Shown piece by piece: positions 25,350 to 35,500 of a DNA stretch of 48,744 nt. Both the position numbers and the translations under genes were made by a program. The notes beneath the pieces were generated by a model. That model saw only the letters and a list, made by a program, of their open reading frames with translations, was not told where the DNA came from and searched no databases. The stretch is from Alphaproteobacteria bacterium (GTDB taxonomy: Bacteria; Pseudomonadota; Gammaproteobacteria; JAGOUN01): the NCBI GenBank assembly GCA_021151585.1, contig JAGKWX010000012.1, positions 1-48,744 on the forward strand. The letters run 5' to 3'. Numbering within the stretch: the stretch's first letter is position 1; each line of letters begins with the position of its first letter.

Positions 25350-26510
25350 CTATGTCTTTGAAAAATTCTGTATTTGTCGCGCGCTCAAAGTTGATGCTTC
25401 GATGCTAGGTCGCGGTTCATCAAAGAACCGAATATGCTTAGCTTGAGGCTTTGGTTGTTCTTGCGCATCACCACATAAAGCATCCTTTACATCAGAGAAG
25501 ATAAACTTTCTTTTTTTTTCTAGTCTTGCTTGCTTCTTCTGACATTCGAGATTTGATGGATGATTTTTAATAAGTTTTTGTAAAATTACTTCCTCTTTAT
25601 TATTTACAGATTGCTTTAAAAGCGCTTGAATCCACTCGAACCCAGCATCACCTGCGATAAGTTGCTCAATACAAGGCTTAGCATTAGCTTTCTCATATAA
25701 AAGTGTAAACAAGGTATCATGAAATAAATTTGCATTTTTATTATGCTTTAATAATAATTGACGTAGCAAAATACAGTCTTCAGGTCGCTTAACCCACTGA
25801 CACAAAAGTGGAGCAACGTCATAGATTAAGCATAGCTTAATAAAAATTGGTAATGGCTTTTCTCTAAAAACGCCATTAAATGCATAAGCATACCGAGAAA
25901 TAGTCGACCGAATCTTATATTGTGTCAGTGATTTCAAAAACCCCCTTGAAAACGGATTATTGCCATATTTCAATCTTAAAGGTACTGTTTCTTCCTCCTC
26001 CGTATCAAGCCGATTACTGCCGCAAACATTATCAATTTCCGGAATCGTTACATCAATTAGCTCTATCAACTCATCCTGCAATACAAATAAAGGCAGATAC
26101 CAGTTGATTAATGTCCCTGTTTTGGGGCACTTAATATCTTCACGACTAAATATCTCTGATATTCCTCGATAAGAAAAATAGTTTACGTATCGTTTCTGAT
26201 CGGATACATATAAAAAACCATTCGTTTCGGTAATTCTTTCGCCTGTTACAACGCATTTGTTTAAAAAAATCTTTTCCTGAAAGATGTAATCCCAATGGGC
26301 AGAGTGAATATTAAAAAGTCCATGCAAAGCTTCAATAACGCGCTCAAGCAAGCTTATATTTGATCGCGAGGTTAATAAATATAAAATTTCTCCTCCAAAT
26401 AAATTGAAAGATGAAAGTAAAGTACAAATTTCAGGTACAATTATTGGAAATAAATGCTCTGGAACACCATCATAAGCGCGTAAATAACTAATGAGAAATG
26501 GTTTTGACAT
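25350..26510 (-). CDS. Degenerate U-box-like protein, 386 aa
   Basis: Residues about 85-155 look like a worn U-box/RING-related fold: CVVTGERITETNGFLYVS, then IFSREDIKCPKTGTLI with the CPxTG turn and a trailing DELIELIDV helix, in the order used by the clear U-box of the next gene upstream. The flanks are helical, and the C-terminal quarter has a strongly basic run (ARLEKKRKF) resembling a nuclear-localisation signal, followed by a disordered tail. The ATG at 26510 follows AGGTG by six bases; a GTG at 26519 would abut the upstream stop. If the U-box works it would recruit ubiquitin-conjugating enzymes, which bacteria lack, implying action in a host. The U-box call is tentative. Confidence 0.6.
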   Translation of the reverse strand: MSKPFLISYLRAYDGVPEHLFPIIVPEICTLLSSFNLFGGEILYLLTSRSNISLLERVIEALHGLFNIHSAHWDYIFQEKIFLNKCVVTGERITETNGFLYVSDQKRYVNYFSYRGISEIFSREDIKCPKTGTLINWYLPLFVLQDELIELIDVTIPEIDNVCGSNRLDTEEEETVPLRLKYGNNPFSRGFLKSLTQYKIRSTISRYAYAFNGVFREKPLPIFIKLCLIYDVAPLLCQWVKRPEDCILLRQLLLKHNKNANLFHDTLFTLLYEKANAKPCIEQLIAGDAGFEWIQALLKQSVNNKEEVILQKLIKNHPSNLECQKKQARLEKKRKFIFSDVKDALCGDAQEQPKPQAKHIRFFDEPRPSIEASTLSARQIQNFSKT

Positions 26511-26519
26511 AAGAATCAC

Positions 26520-29459
26520 CTATAAATTTAAATATTTAAAACAATCTGATTGAGTAATATCATCTATCTTTAAACGTTTTTTTCTTTCTGAGAAACACGA
26601 TCTCATCAACAAAGCGAACTGTGGCTGCTCAACTTCACAACTTTCTGGTGGATGTTCTCTCAGGCCACGAGCAATCCAACTTTTAACGATGCTTGGTGTT
26701 GTTGCATCATGGAACGGTTGATAGCGACTAGAAAGTTCAAAAAACAACATACCCAAAGACCAAATGTCGGATATTTGGTCATCAATAGATGCAACGTCAA
26801 GCAAACATTCTGGCGCCTTATAACGAATGTTATCAACGGAATCTTCGGCGCTTAGTGCTTTTCGGCCAAGTTGATTTTCTGACTCAAAAAAACTAAATCC
26901 AGTTAGTTTTGGCGTATATCCTGAAAATAAAATAACATTTGAACTTTTTAAGTTTTTATGTGCGATATGATTATTATGCAAATATCTTAATCCACAGCTA
27001 ATTTGATAAGCTAAATTTAAACGTATCGACCAAGAGATGGTTGGAATATCGCTCGATAAAAAAGATTTCAATGAATCATGCTCGCCCTTTTCTACGACTA
27101 AAATTAAAGAATTACTTGCAAGATGGACGGCTAATAATTTAACTAGGTATGAGCTTGTATTGGTTAATTGATGAATTGCTTTAAGATCTCTCTTAATTTT
27201 TAATACGTCACCTTCAGAAAAAGATATTTTTTTATAAGATTTAATCAAAACCAGTTCGCTCTGCCATAGCTGTATATACTTCTCTCTGACTTCATTTTGA
27301 CTAACAAGCGTGCTAGAAAGCAATATAGAGGGATCAATTGTTTGCAATTCAGTCGCTATCGATTTAGGCATATATACTCTATTTTCATAAGCACGTAATG
27401 CAGATTGGTAATCAAAAATTATTTTCTCTTTAACAGAGTTCGCATAAGCAAATTCATGGCTGTCAACGCAATACTCTCGGTAGATCCGGTTAAGAATTCT
27501 TTGTCCAGGCGCTTCACCAAAACAAGCGTAAATGACTGTTCCTAGTTGATTGACTTCGCAGAGAGAAGAGGAGCGGATTTCTTTCATTATTGCTAAAACA
27601 CTTGGGCGAAGCTTAACAAAAAAATACGCTGATTGATCATTTACCTTACCTTGAATAAGGTGGATATATTTTACTTGAGCCTGCCTCATAAAAGGTTCAT
27701 AGATATCTATACCAAGCGCATTGATAATCTCTAATGAAGAGCCGTTTTCTAAGTATTGAGGTAAATAGATATATTTCGCTATGAGTGAGTTTAAATATTT
27801 TGCTATCCATGTGTTTTCACCAAAGATAGTATTATTGTGTTGAATCACTCCAGCAGCCTCTGATAAACTCATATTATCTGGAGAAAGTTGTGCGCGCGCA
27901 TAGATACTATAAGAAATAGCTTTGGCATTAGCTGGATTTCGTACCAAGGCTTTTTGGCATAAATGTTCTGCGTCATGAAATTGAGAACGACGCTCAGATA
28001 ACTTTGCAACTGCTTTACAGGTAAACTCCCAAGATTTAAGAAATTTATCAGATGTTTTATGCAGCTCTAGCTCATTAGAATAAAATAGTTGCCAAAAATG
28101 TAGATCTGACAGCCACTCTTCAGGCAACTGTGATACTTCAATATTTTTAATTAATGCTGCTAATTCGGCTTTAGTAGAGAAATTTGACAAGGAAACTAAC
28201 ATGATAAACTGTTTTTGGCAGAAATTAATTTTTTGATCTGCATCGAAAATCATTTCTATAGCCAAATCAATATAATTCCGATTTGGCAGCGCTGTTTTCA
28301 TTAATAACAAATCAACATAAAGCTCATAACGATGTTCCTTGAGCAAACGAGAAAACTCTTCAAATAAAACGTTGTCATTATAAGTCGACGGCAATGCTCG
28401 TAATTTTTTTAGTGGATTAGTCTCGCTATGGGATTCATAGAATGAGGATACTTGCGCTGAATTGACTGCTGGGGAAAGAGTGGCGGAGACTGCGCCGTGC
28501 TCATTGTCTACGATATTAAACACTTTATGCTGCAATTCACTTGCTACGCGGTTTGTAAAAACCATAAAACGCCTAACAAGCTCGAGTAATTGAGACAATG
28601 AAGATGGAACTTCAATTATAATATCTACGCGGTGATGGTCTTGAACGCTTGATAATGAAAAATCTTTCGCCAGAGGTAAGTCCATATTTGCGACCGGTAA
28701 ACTTAAAATTTCAGCACATAGTTTCACTAACTGATTTAAATGAAAGTCACTAAAAGTTCTGGCAACTACTGGCATAGCCTCAATGGTAGGAAAACAGAAA
28801 CTTAAAGAAAATTCACGAGGGCTTATCTGGCTCCAATATCGTGTAAATAAAGATGAGCTTTTCGTTGATTTTTCTGAATCAACAAATAAAGGTGAAAATG
28901 AAACTAGTAAGTTTGTAAAAAAATTAAGCAGTTCTTGACATTGATCATTCTCACCATTTAAAACAATAGTTAATTCAACCGCGCCCTTCTCAAGTCTCAA
29001 TCCCACAACGGCTACAACAGGTTCAACACCTTTCTTTTCTGATAAAAGTTCGGTTTCTATTTTCTGTTCTCTTTGACACAAAAGTCGATAACAAGAAATT
29101 AATTTATCAATTGATGGAAACGATAGATAAGGTTTTTTTTCTGGGCCGAAGCGAGAAAGTAAAGGCACGCGCGTTAAAGGGCAGACCAAGTTGTCTTTGC
29201 TTTTTCTCTCTAACCAGGTCTCAATTGTAGCGCGAGATAAAATGTGTCCGCTAGAAACTACACAAGCCATATGAATTTCTTCGTTAGTAATTGGGTCTTC
29301 AAAAATTGTTGAATTTGCGTTCAACAGACTTGAGCCAAGAAATAAGTGCTTAAGAGTAATTATGCTATGTTGATCAAGACACTCAGAAAGTGATAGCTGC
29401 TTGTATTTCGCAAAACGACCTTCTTGCAGAAGTACCTGCGCTTTAACAGAAATATGCAT
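26520..29459 (-). CDS. U-box / helical repeat / pseudokinase protein, 979 aa
   Basis: A multidomain eukaryote-like protein. Residues 53-123 are a convincing U-box (DPITNEEIHMACVVSSGHIL, ATIETWL, CPLTRVPL, FPSIDKLI), the E2-binding fold of ubiquitin ligases. The middle (about 350-700) is helical with a TPR-like unit (AEHLCQKALVRNPANAKAIS). Residues about 735-979 are a protein-kinase fold: VLIK lysine (Lys740), GLRYLHNNHIAHKNLKSSN in place of HRDLKxxN, KLTGFS in place of KxxDFG, then KAPE and SDIWSLGMLFFEL. Asp to Asn836 and DFG to GFS (854-856) remove both catalytic and metal-binding aspartates, so it is predicted catalytically dead. It abuts the U-box-like gene downstream. Most likely a host-directed ubiquitin-pathway adaptor. 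Confidence 0.85.
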   Translation of the reverse strand: MHISVKAQVLLQEGRFAKYKQLSLSECLDQHSIITLKHLFLGSSLLNANSTIFEDPITNEEIHMACVVSSGHILSRATIETWLERKSKDNLVCPLTRVPLLSRFGPEKKPYLSFPSIDKLISCYRLLCQREQKIETELLSEKKGVEPVVAVVGLRLEKGAVELTIVLNGENDQCQELLNFFTNLLVSFSPLFVDSEKSTKSSSLFTRYWSQISPREFSLSFCFPTIEAMPVVARTFSDFHLNQLVKLCAEILSLPVANMDLPLAKDFSLSSVQDHHRVDIIIEVPSSLSQLLELVRRFMVFTNRVASELQHKVFNIVDNEHGAVSATLSPAVNSAQVSSFYESHSETNPLKKLRALPSTYNDNVLFEEFSRLLKEHRYELYVDLLLMKTALPNRNYIDLAIEMIFDADQKINFCQKQFIMLVSLSNFSTKAELAALIKNIEVSQLPEEWLSDLHFWQLFYSNELELHKTSDKFLKSWEFTCKAVAKLSERRSQFHDAEHLCQKALVRNPANAKAISYSIYARAQLSPDNMSLSEAAGVIQHNNTIFGENTWIAKYLNSLIAKYIYLPQYLENGSSLEIINALGIDIYEPFMRQAQVKYIHLIQGKVNDQSAYFFVKLRPSVLAIMKEIRSSSLCEVNQLGTVIYACFGEAPGQRILNRIYREYCVDSHEFAYANSVKEKIIFDYQSALRAYENRVYMPKSIATELQTIDPSILLSSTLVSQNEVREKYIQLWQSELVLIKSYKKISFSEGDVLKIKRDLKAIHQLTNTSSYLVKLLAVHLASNSLILVVEKGEHDSLKSFLSSDIPTISWSIRLNLAYQISCGLRYLHNNHIAHKNLKSSNVILFSGYTPKLTGFSFFESENQLGRKALSAEDSVDNIRYKAPECLLDVASIDDQISDIWSLGMLFFELSSRYQPFHDATTPSIVKSWIARGLREHPPESCEVEQPQFALLMRSCFSERKKRLKIDDITQSDCFKYLNL

Positions 29460-29508
29460 TAATTTTTACCTCTTTAAAGTTAGTATATTATTCAACCTCA
29501 ACAGAAAA

Positions 29509-32500
29509 TTATTTAAAGACAGAAGCATGTCGATTGATTATTGTTGATGTGCGTTCTCTTTCTCTAAGCGAAAAATGTCCTCTATTGACAAGTTGTTGAA
29601 GCGATGTAATTTCAGTGATTGCCATTTGTGAATTGACATTCAATTCACTAATTCTAATATTTATCCATTCTAACACTGGATCGGCAGCTGTATAATACTG
29701 CTTGGCAACGACAAGAGCTGTTTCTCCTTGACGATTAGGCACTCTAGGATCTACTAATAGCTTTAACAGAATACTAACGGCATTATCACAGCGAAGTTTT
29801 ATAGCTGCGATTAACCAGGTTTCACCGTTTAAGCCCGGAGCAGATAAATCTACTCCTAACTCATCTAATCCTAATAGCAATGTCTCTCGTGAAGGAGCAG
29901 CAATAATAAAACAGGATGGGGAAATATTAAAAATATCACTCGATTTTTTTTCAACACCAAGAGAAGTCAAGTAATTAATATGGCTAGTTTTTCCTCGTAT
30001 GTACGCCAGCGTGCCCAAACTCATTCCTTGTAGAGGATGGGTCAAACTCGCTCCATGTTCAATAAGTAGTTTTATCAATTCTAAAGATAAACCTTGTAAT
30101 ATGGCGAGCTGTAAACATGTGACTTCATTATCTGCAAGCTGATCAATATTATTAGTTTCTGGCAAAAGATATTTTACACAAGCTAAGTGATTATTCTCGC
30201 ATGCACTATGTAATGCCAGTTTTCCACCAGTATTGTGTTGGTTAGCATCTGCTTGCTTTTTAAGTAATAACTCGCATATATCAGCATAGCCATAGGTTGC
30301 AGCATAGTACAACGCAGAATTTCCTTCGCTATCCGTAGAATTAATACATGCATTATCTTTTTCTATTATTATTCGACATAAATCGAACAGATTTTTTTTG
30401 ACTGATAATAATAAAGGATTTTCACCTCTAGTGTTTTGTTGGCTTACATTGGCTCCCCGCTCTATCAATTTTTCAGCTAATACCTCATGATTATTTTGTA
30501 AAGCAATCAACAGCAAGGTATTTCCTTGAAAATCGACTTGATCTATCAAATTATCTTGATCCAATATTTCATCAATTATATAAATGAAATTTTTTTCTGT
30601 GGCTATAAACAATAGTTGCTTTCTTGGCTCACTGGTCTGTTGACACTGATGATATGTTACTAAAAGTTCATGCGCATTTTTGTATTTGCATATTTTTAAA
30701 TCTTGTACTGTTTCAGCAAAAGAAGTATCTGGCTGATGACAAAGTAATCTTTGGCAAATGTTATCTGAATAATATTTTAAGTTATCAATAAACAGAGTAT
30801 CAAAAGCGCTGATACCTTTAGCGTTTTTATGATTGATACTAGCACCTTGATCGAGAAGAAACTTACATAGTTTAGCATTGCGTTTTTCAACAGCTAAAAC
30901 GAATACTCCTAATATCTCATCATAAGCATTGTAATGCTCTGGTGTTTTTTCTTGCAACTGTTTAAAAATAAACAGATTGTCAGACTCTGCTGCTTTTGCG
31001 ATGAGCTCACCAAATTTCCTTAGAAGCGAAGTAGATGCAAGTAGGCCATCTAGCATATAGCTGTCGGAATATTGTTCCGCATAATTAAGCGCTGCAACGA
31101 TGGCATCATCTTTCCAAGAAGCATGCGGATGCTGTTGAAGGTATTGCGCTAATGCTATTGTATCGCCTTCTTTAATAGCTGAAATATTAGCTTCATCATG
31201 CAAACGTTGTAATTTTTTTTGGTGATCATGGCTATAGTTAGGTAACTGAATAATTTTCATCATCCCCTTGAGAAGCTGATTGGCGAGCGTCGGTATATCT
31301 GAAACAGATGTTAAAAACAATCTCATCACCAAAAATCGCTGTGATTCAATTTTTTTAAAAACAGATTCAAAATGAAAAAGAATAGCTTGACGCATATCTG
31401 GCTTAGTCATTTCAGATAAAGCTATTTTAACCAAAAGCTCTGATGCAATATAAGCAGTAATGACGCTATCTGACTCAAGTAATACGAGTAAGCGCTCTAC
31501 TAACTGGTTACTAATTTGGTGGTGAAAAGAAATTTTTTCTACTGTCTTAGTGACAGAGACCAGAGTATTTTCTGAAATACGTAACCCCATAAAAATAGCA
31601 TCTAGTGTAAATTGCGTTGGTGGAATATAGGCAAACAATTCAATAACAAGACTGGCGCATGAAGATGATGTTTGTGTTTGCATAAATTTGAGCAGATAAC
31701 TTGGAAAATCCATATGCTGATTCTGAACAATTTGCCGTAAATATTGACTAATCTGCCAAGGCAAAAGCTCTGCAAGTTGATTGAAAATTCCGAGAAGATT
31801 TAAGAAAAAAACTTTGTACTTTATTTCTTGACGTTGTTGAAAAATACTTATTAATGATTGCACAAGTAAATTTAAAATTATTTCAATAGATATTTTATGC
31901 TGAAGAATTTTTTGTGCCGCAAGTTTAAAAGTAGTTTTTTCCTCTTTCAGATAATGAGAGCTAGTTATATTGATGCTAAACCATTCTCTCAATGCATTTG
32001 CAATTTCAGTATTACTCATTTTTTGTAATTTTACTAAATCGACCCCGCCCTTTTTCATCCAACTGCTTGTGAGCTCATGATAGTCCAAATAGCTTTGATG
32101 TTTTCTTTCGCTTAACAAATCAATTAACTGCTCACACTGCAGTTTAAGATTAACGCTCTGAAAACCAGTGAAATCAATATGGCCAATTTCTATTGATTTG
32201 AATATGCTACAAAATCTGTCCAAGCGATCTTTATTTAATGCTTTCCTAGCGCGATCCGACACTAAACTATCTAAATGTATATACGTACTTAATGCAATTA
32301 AAATTTCACGTTGTGTGACACTATTAACTCTTGCGAATTGATCGATAAACATATTTACAACCGCCGGAGAGGCATGTTCAGCATTAGTAATGCCGATTTT
32401 TGCAATTTTAATTAATTCATCATTGGTCGTTGTGTCGAGTAGATTAATGAAATGTTGTGCTGACTCCGGGTCATCCTGGTATAGTTCAACGCTGGAAGTA

Positions 32501-35500
32501 TATAAAACATTGTAAGCTTCTGGATTTTTTTCGACAGACTCACAAAAGTGTTTCACTAAGTTGTAATAGGTCTCCTTTCCTAAAACTGATACTGCACGAG
32601 TAAGTGGATATTTAATGTGATTCGATCCCCTAAAAAGGTATGTCGTACGCTGACGCCAACTATCAAAGGGTGAAGAAAGTAGCGTGACTGCTTCAGAAAA
32701 ATAGATGGGGTAAAAACAATCATTCATTTCACAAATGAGTAATAGAGCCGTTTTGGCTAATAATTTCTGCAAACTTGAATGTGGTGCGCCGATTAACCAG
32801 CGAGTTAGTATTGGCAATGTTTCTCCTGTTGGTTTGTTCAGTATCGGCAAAAGCAAGTTGAATATCGATTCTAAGGCGAGCTGGTCTTGCTGTTGAAGTT
32901 GATCAAGCACCAACGCCGCTGTTAAACTGAAATCTAAGTAATTTCCCTCTGTTTCTCGAAGTAAACGTGCTGCATTATCAAGCGTAGGCTCATACAGCAA
33001 GTCAAGCCACTTCTGCTCGTCTGTTTTGCTCGCGTTAAACTGCTCAAGGCAATCTTGTATACGAGCACAAGCTAAAAATGGAATCCAATCTTTTTGTGGT
33101 TCTGGCTCTTCTGCAATGAGAATGTGGACTAGCTTTTCAACAAATTCTTTGTTTTGTCCAGCGGCATAACAAGCATAGTCCGTATTTGAAAATTGCTCGT
33201 AAAATAGCTTGACAGCTGAAATCAGCTCGGGGCTTCTAATGGTTTTCCAAAGAGGAAGCAATAGTCTTGCATGCTCAGCTCGACGACTCTCTTCTTCGAG
33301 AAAAAGCAAGCTATGCAAGCTTTCTAGAATTAAGCTATTATAATCACCAAGAAGTAATGCACAGCGAATCAATAGCATTGATTTTTGACCTGCATCTTGT
33401 AATTGACGAATATTTGACAGGGCTTGTTCAACTAAAATAATACGCAAATCGATAGCTTGTTCTTTGAGTAATACCAGCGCGCAGTTTTCTGCGAGCAATA
33501 TCTGAAGTTCCGCTTTATTTTCAATCGCGTCCATTTGTTGAGTAACGGCATATGCATGATAAAAAAAAGCAGATTGTTGATTTCCTTGACTTAACGCTAA
33601 TCGCAGCCAGGCACGTGCTCGATAATAAGGCGATACAATATCGGTAATACATTGCGCTATGTTTTCTACCCAGTTTTCCTCGATATTTATAGTTTTGTTG
33701 ATTTGATGAATCAATATTTTTTGCTCTGCAGGATCAGCTTGATATACTACTTTAGTAATAATAATAAGTTCCGCGGCTAGATTTGAATTATTTTCAAGGG
33801 ACTTGGCAAATAAATTTGTCATCAAGGTTTTATAAACTCGCTTTGAAGAGCGTGGTAGTCGTATAAATAAATTTAATAGTTGCCAAGAAATATCCTTGAT
33901 AAAATCTTTACGCCAATCCCAAGCATGTAAAGGAAGTCTATCAATAGGCCAATACAAACCACTCACTTTACTCACGGCTACTAAAGGAAAATAATTAAAA
34001 ATTTGTAACCATTGAGCAGGTGTTTTATTAAACTTATTTAGTGCATTAGAAATATTGTATTCCACATTGCTTGCTTCATCTGTTTTTCCAGTAAGATTAG
34101 TTAAAACGAGATAGCTTAATAAGCCCATATGTGGCCAAGATTTATCTTGCTCATGAGGGCGGTACATGAAAGAAAGTCCCGTAGTATGAGTAAAAAAGTC
34201 TAAAAAACTACTCCACACCATGCTTAAATTTTGGCCTTGTGTTTTCGTATTAATTTTCGATAAGCTTTTGATAAGTTTGTAATGCGCTCTGTAAATAATG
34301 TGCTGAAATTTTTCTTGAAGATGCTGAAGGTGAGCAATAAAATGTAGTTTTATTTCAGAAGTTAAATTAAGCAAATGTTCTGAGTTATAACCCAGGCCGA
34401 TAAGGCTTATAAGAGAGGTGGTTTTTTCAAGCATTGATTGTGCGTCCATATAATGCTGCTCTATTTTTTTAGCCAACATAACAGTAGAAATATTTTCCTT
34501 ATGACCAGCTTCTAAAATGGTAAAAACATTATTATTCTCCAAAAATATATATTTTGGGTCATACCGCGCAGGTTCGTCCCATAAATTCGCTTTTTTTCCT
34601 CCAATCGTATCTAGAAATACGGCAATATTATAAATGCAATCATCTCCCCAGTCATAATCCAGCAAGGGCAGCATGGGCATTCGATCTACCTCAGATAATG
34701 AAAGTAAATTAGCTTTTTTTAGGTAAACTTTATAATGATTAGTGCTCGCTTGATTATCAAACGCAGGAACGCAAGTGATTAATGCAGAAAAATGATTAAG
34801 CTGATTTATCCATGGAGAAGCAAGCAAGAACTCGACTCGGTGAATAATGAGCGATGGATCACTTTGTTTTGTTGTTAGGTCGCGATTTATTATCAAGTTA
34901 TGATGATATTGCAATAAATGACTCACAGCATTGTTATAACTAGTCAGTATTTTTCTTCTTAGCAGCGACTGTAATGGGATAATGAATTGTTGATGAGTAT
35001 ATCTAGCATCTAATAGCAAACGAGAAAGTGCTGGTGCAGAACTTTCTTCTGACAATAAAACAGCACAAGCGCTTACAAATATTGGTTGAAATTCTGAGGC
35101 AATAATTTTAGCGAGACAAACATACGTATGTTGCATCATACCTTTGCAATTATTTTCCCATTGTATACCATAGGCTTGTGTGATGACTTTTAGTAAGGCA
35201 TCCAAAAAAATCTGCAAAGATTCTGCACCCAAATTTTCTCTCAGTAAGCCATAGTTAGCATTATTGAGCAAATCTGTTAGCATATAGCTCGTTAATGGCA
35301 AACCAGAAAATTGACTGCTAGAATTTTCTAATATCCGATGAAGTAATGCTAGCCACTTAGTGGGATTTTCTTCAGACAAACATTCTAGAGCAAGACGTAG
35401 AGGTTCTTGCCAATTAATATCATGCAGCAATTCATGCAATAATCCGTCTATTTCAATAGAAATGTCTAGCTTAGATAGAATATCTCTTGCTGCCAAATAT

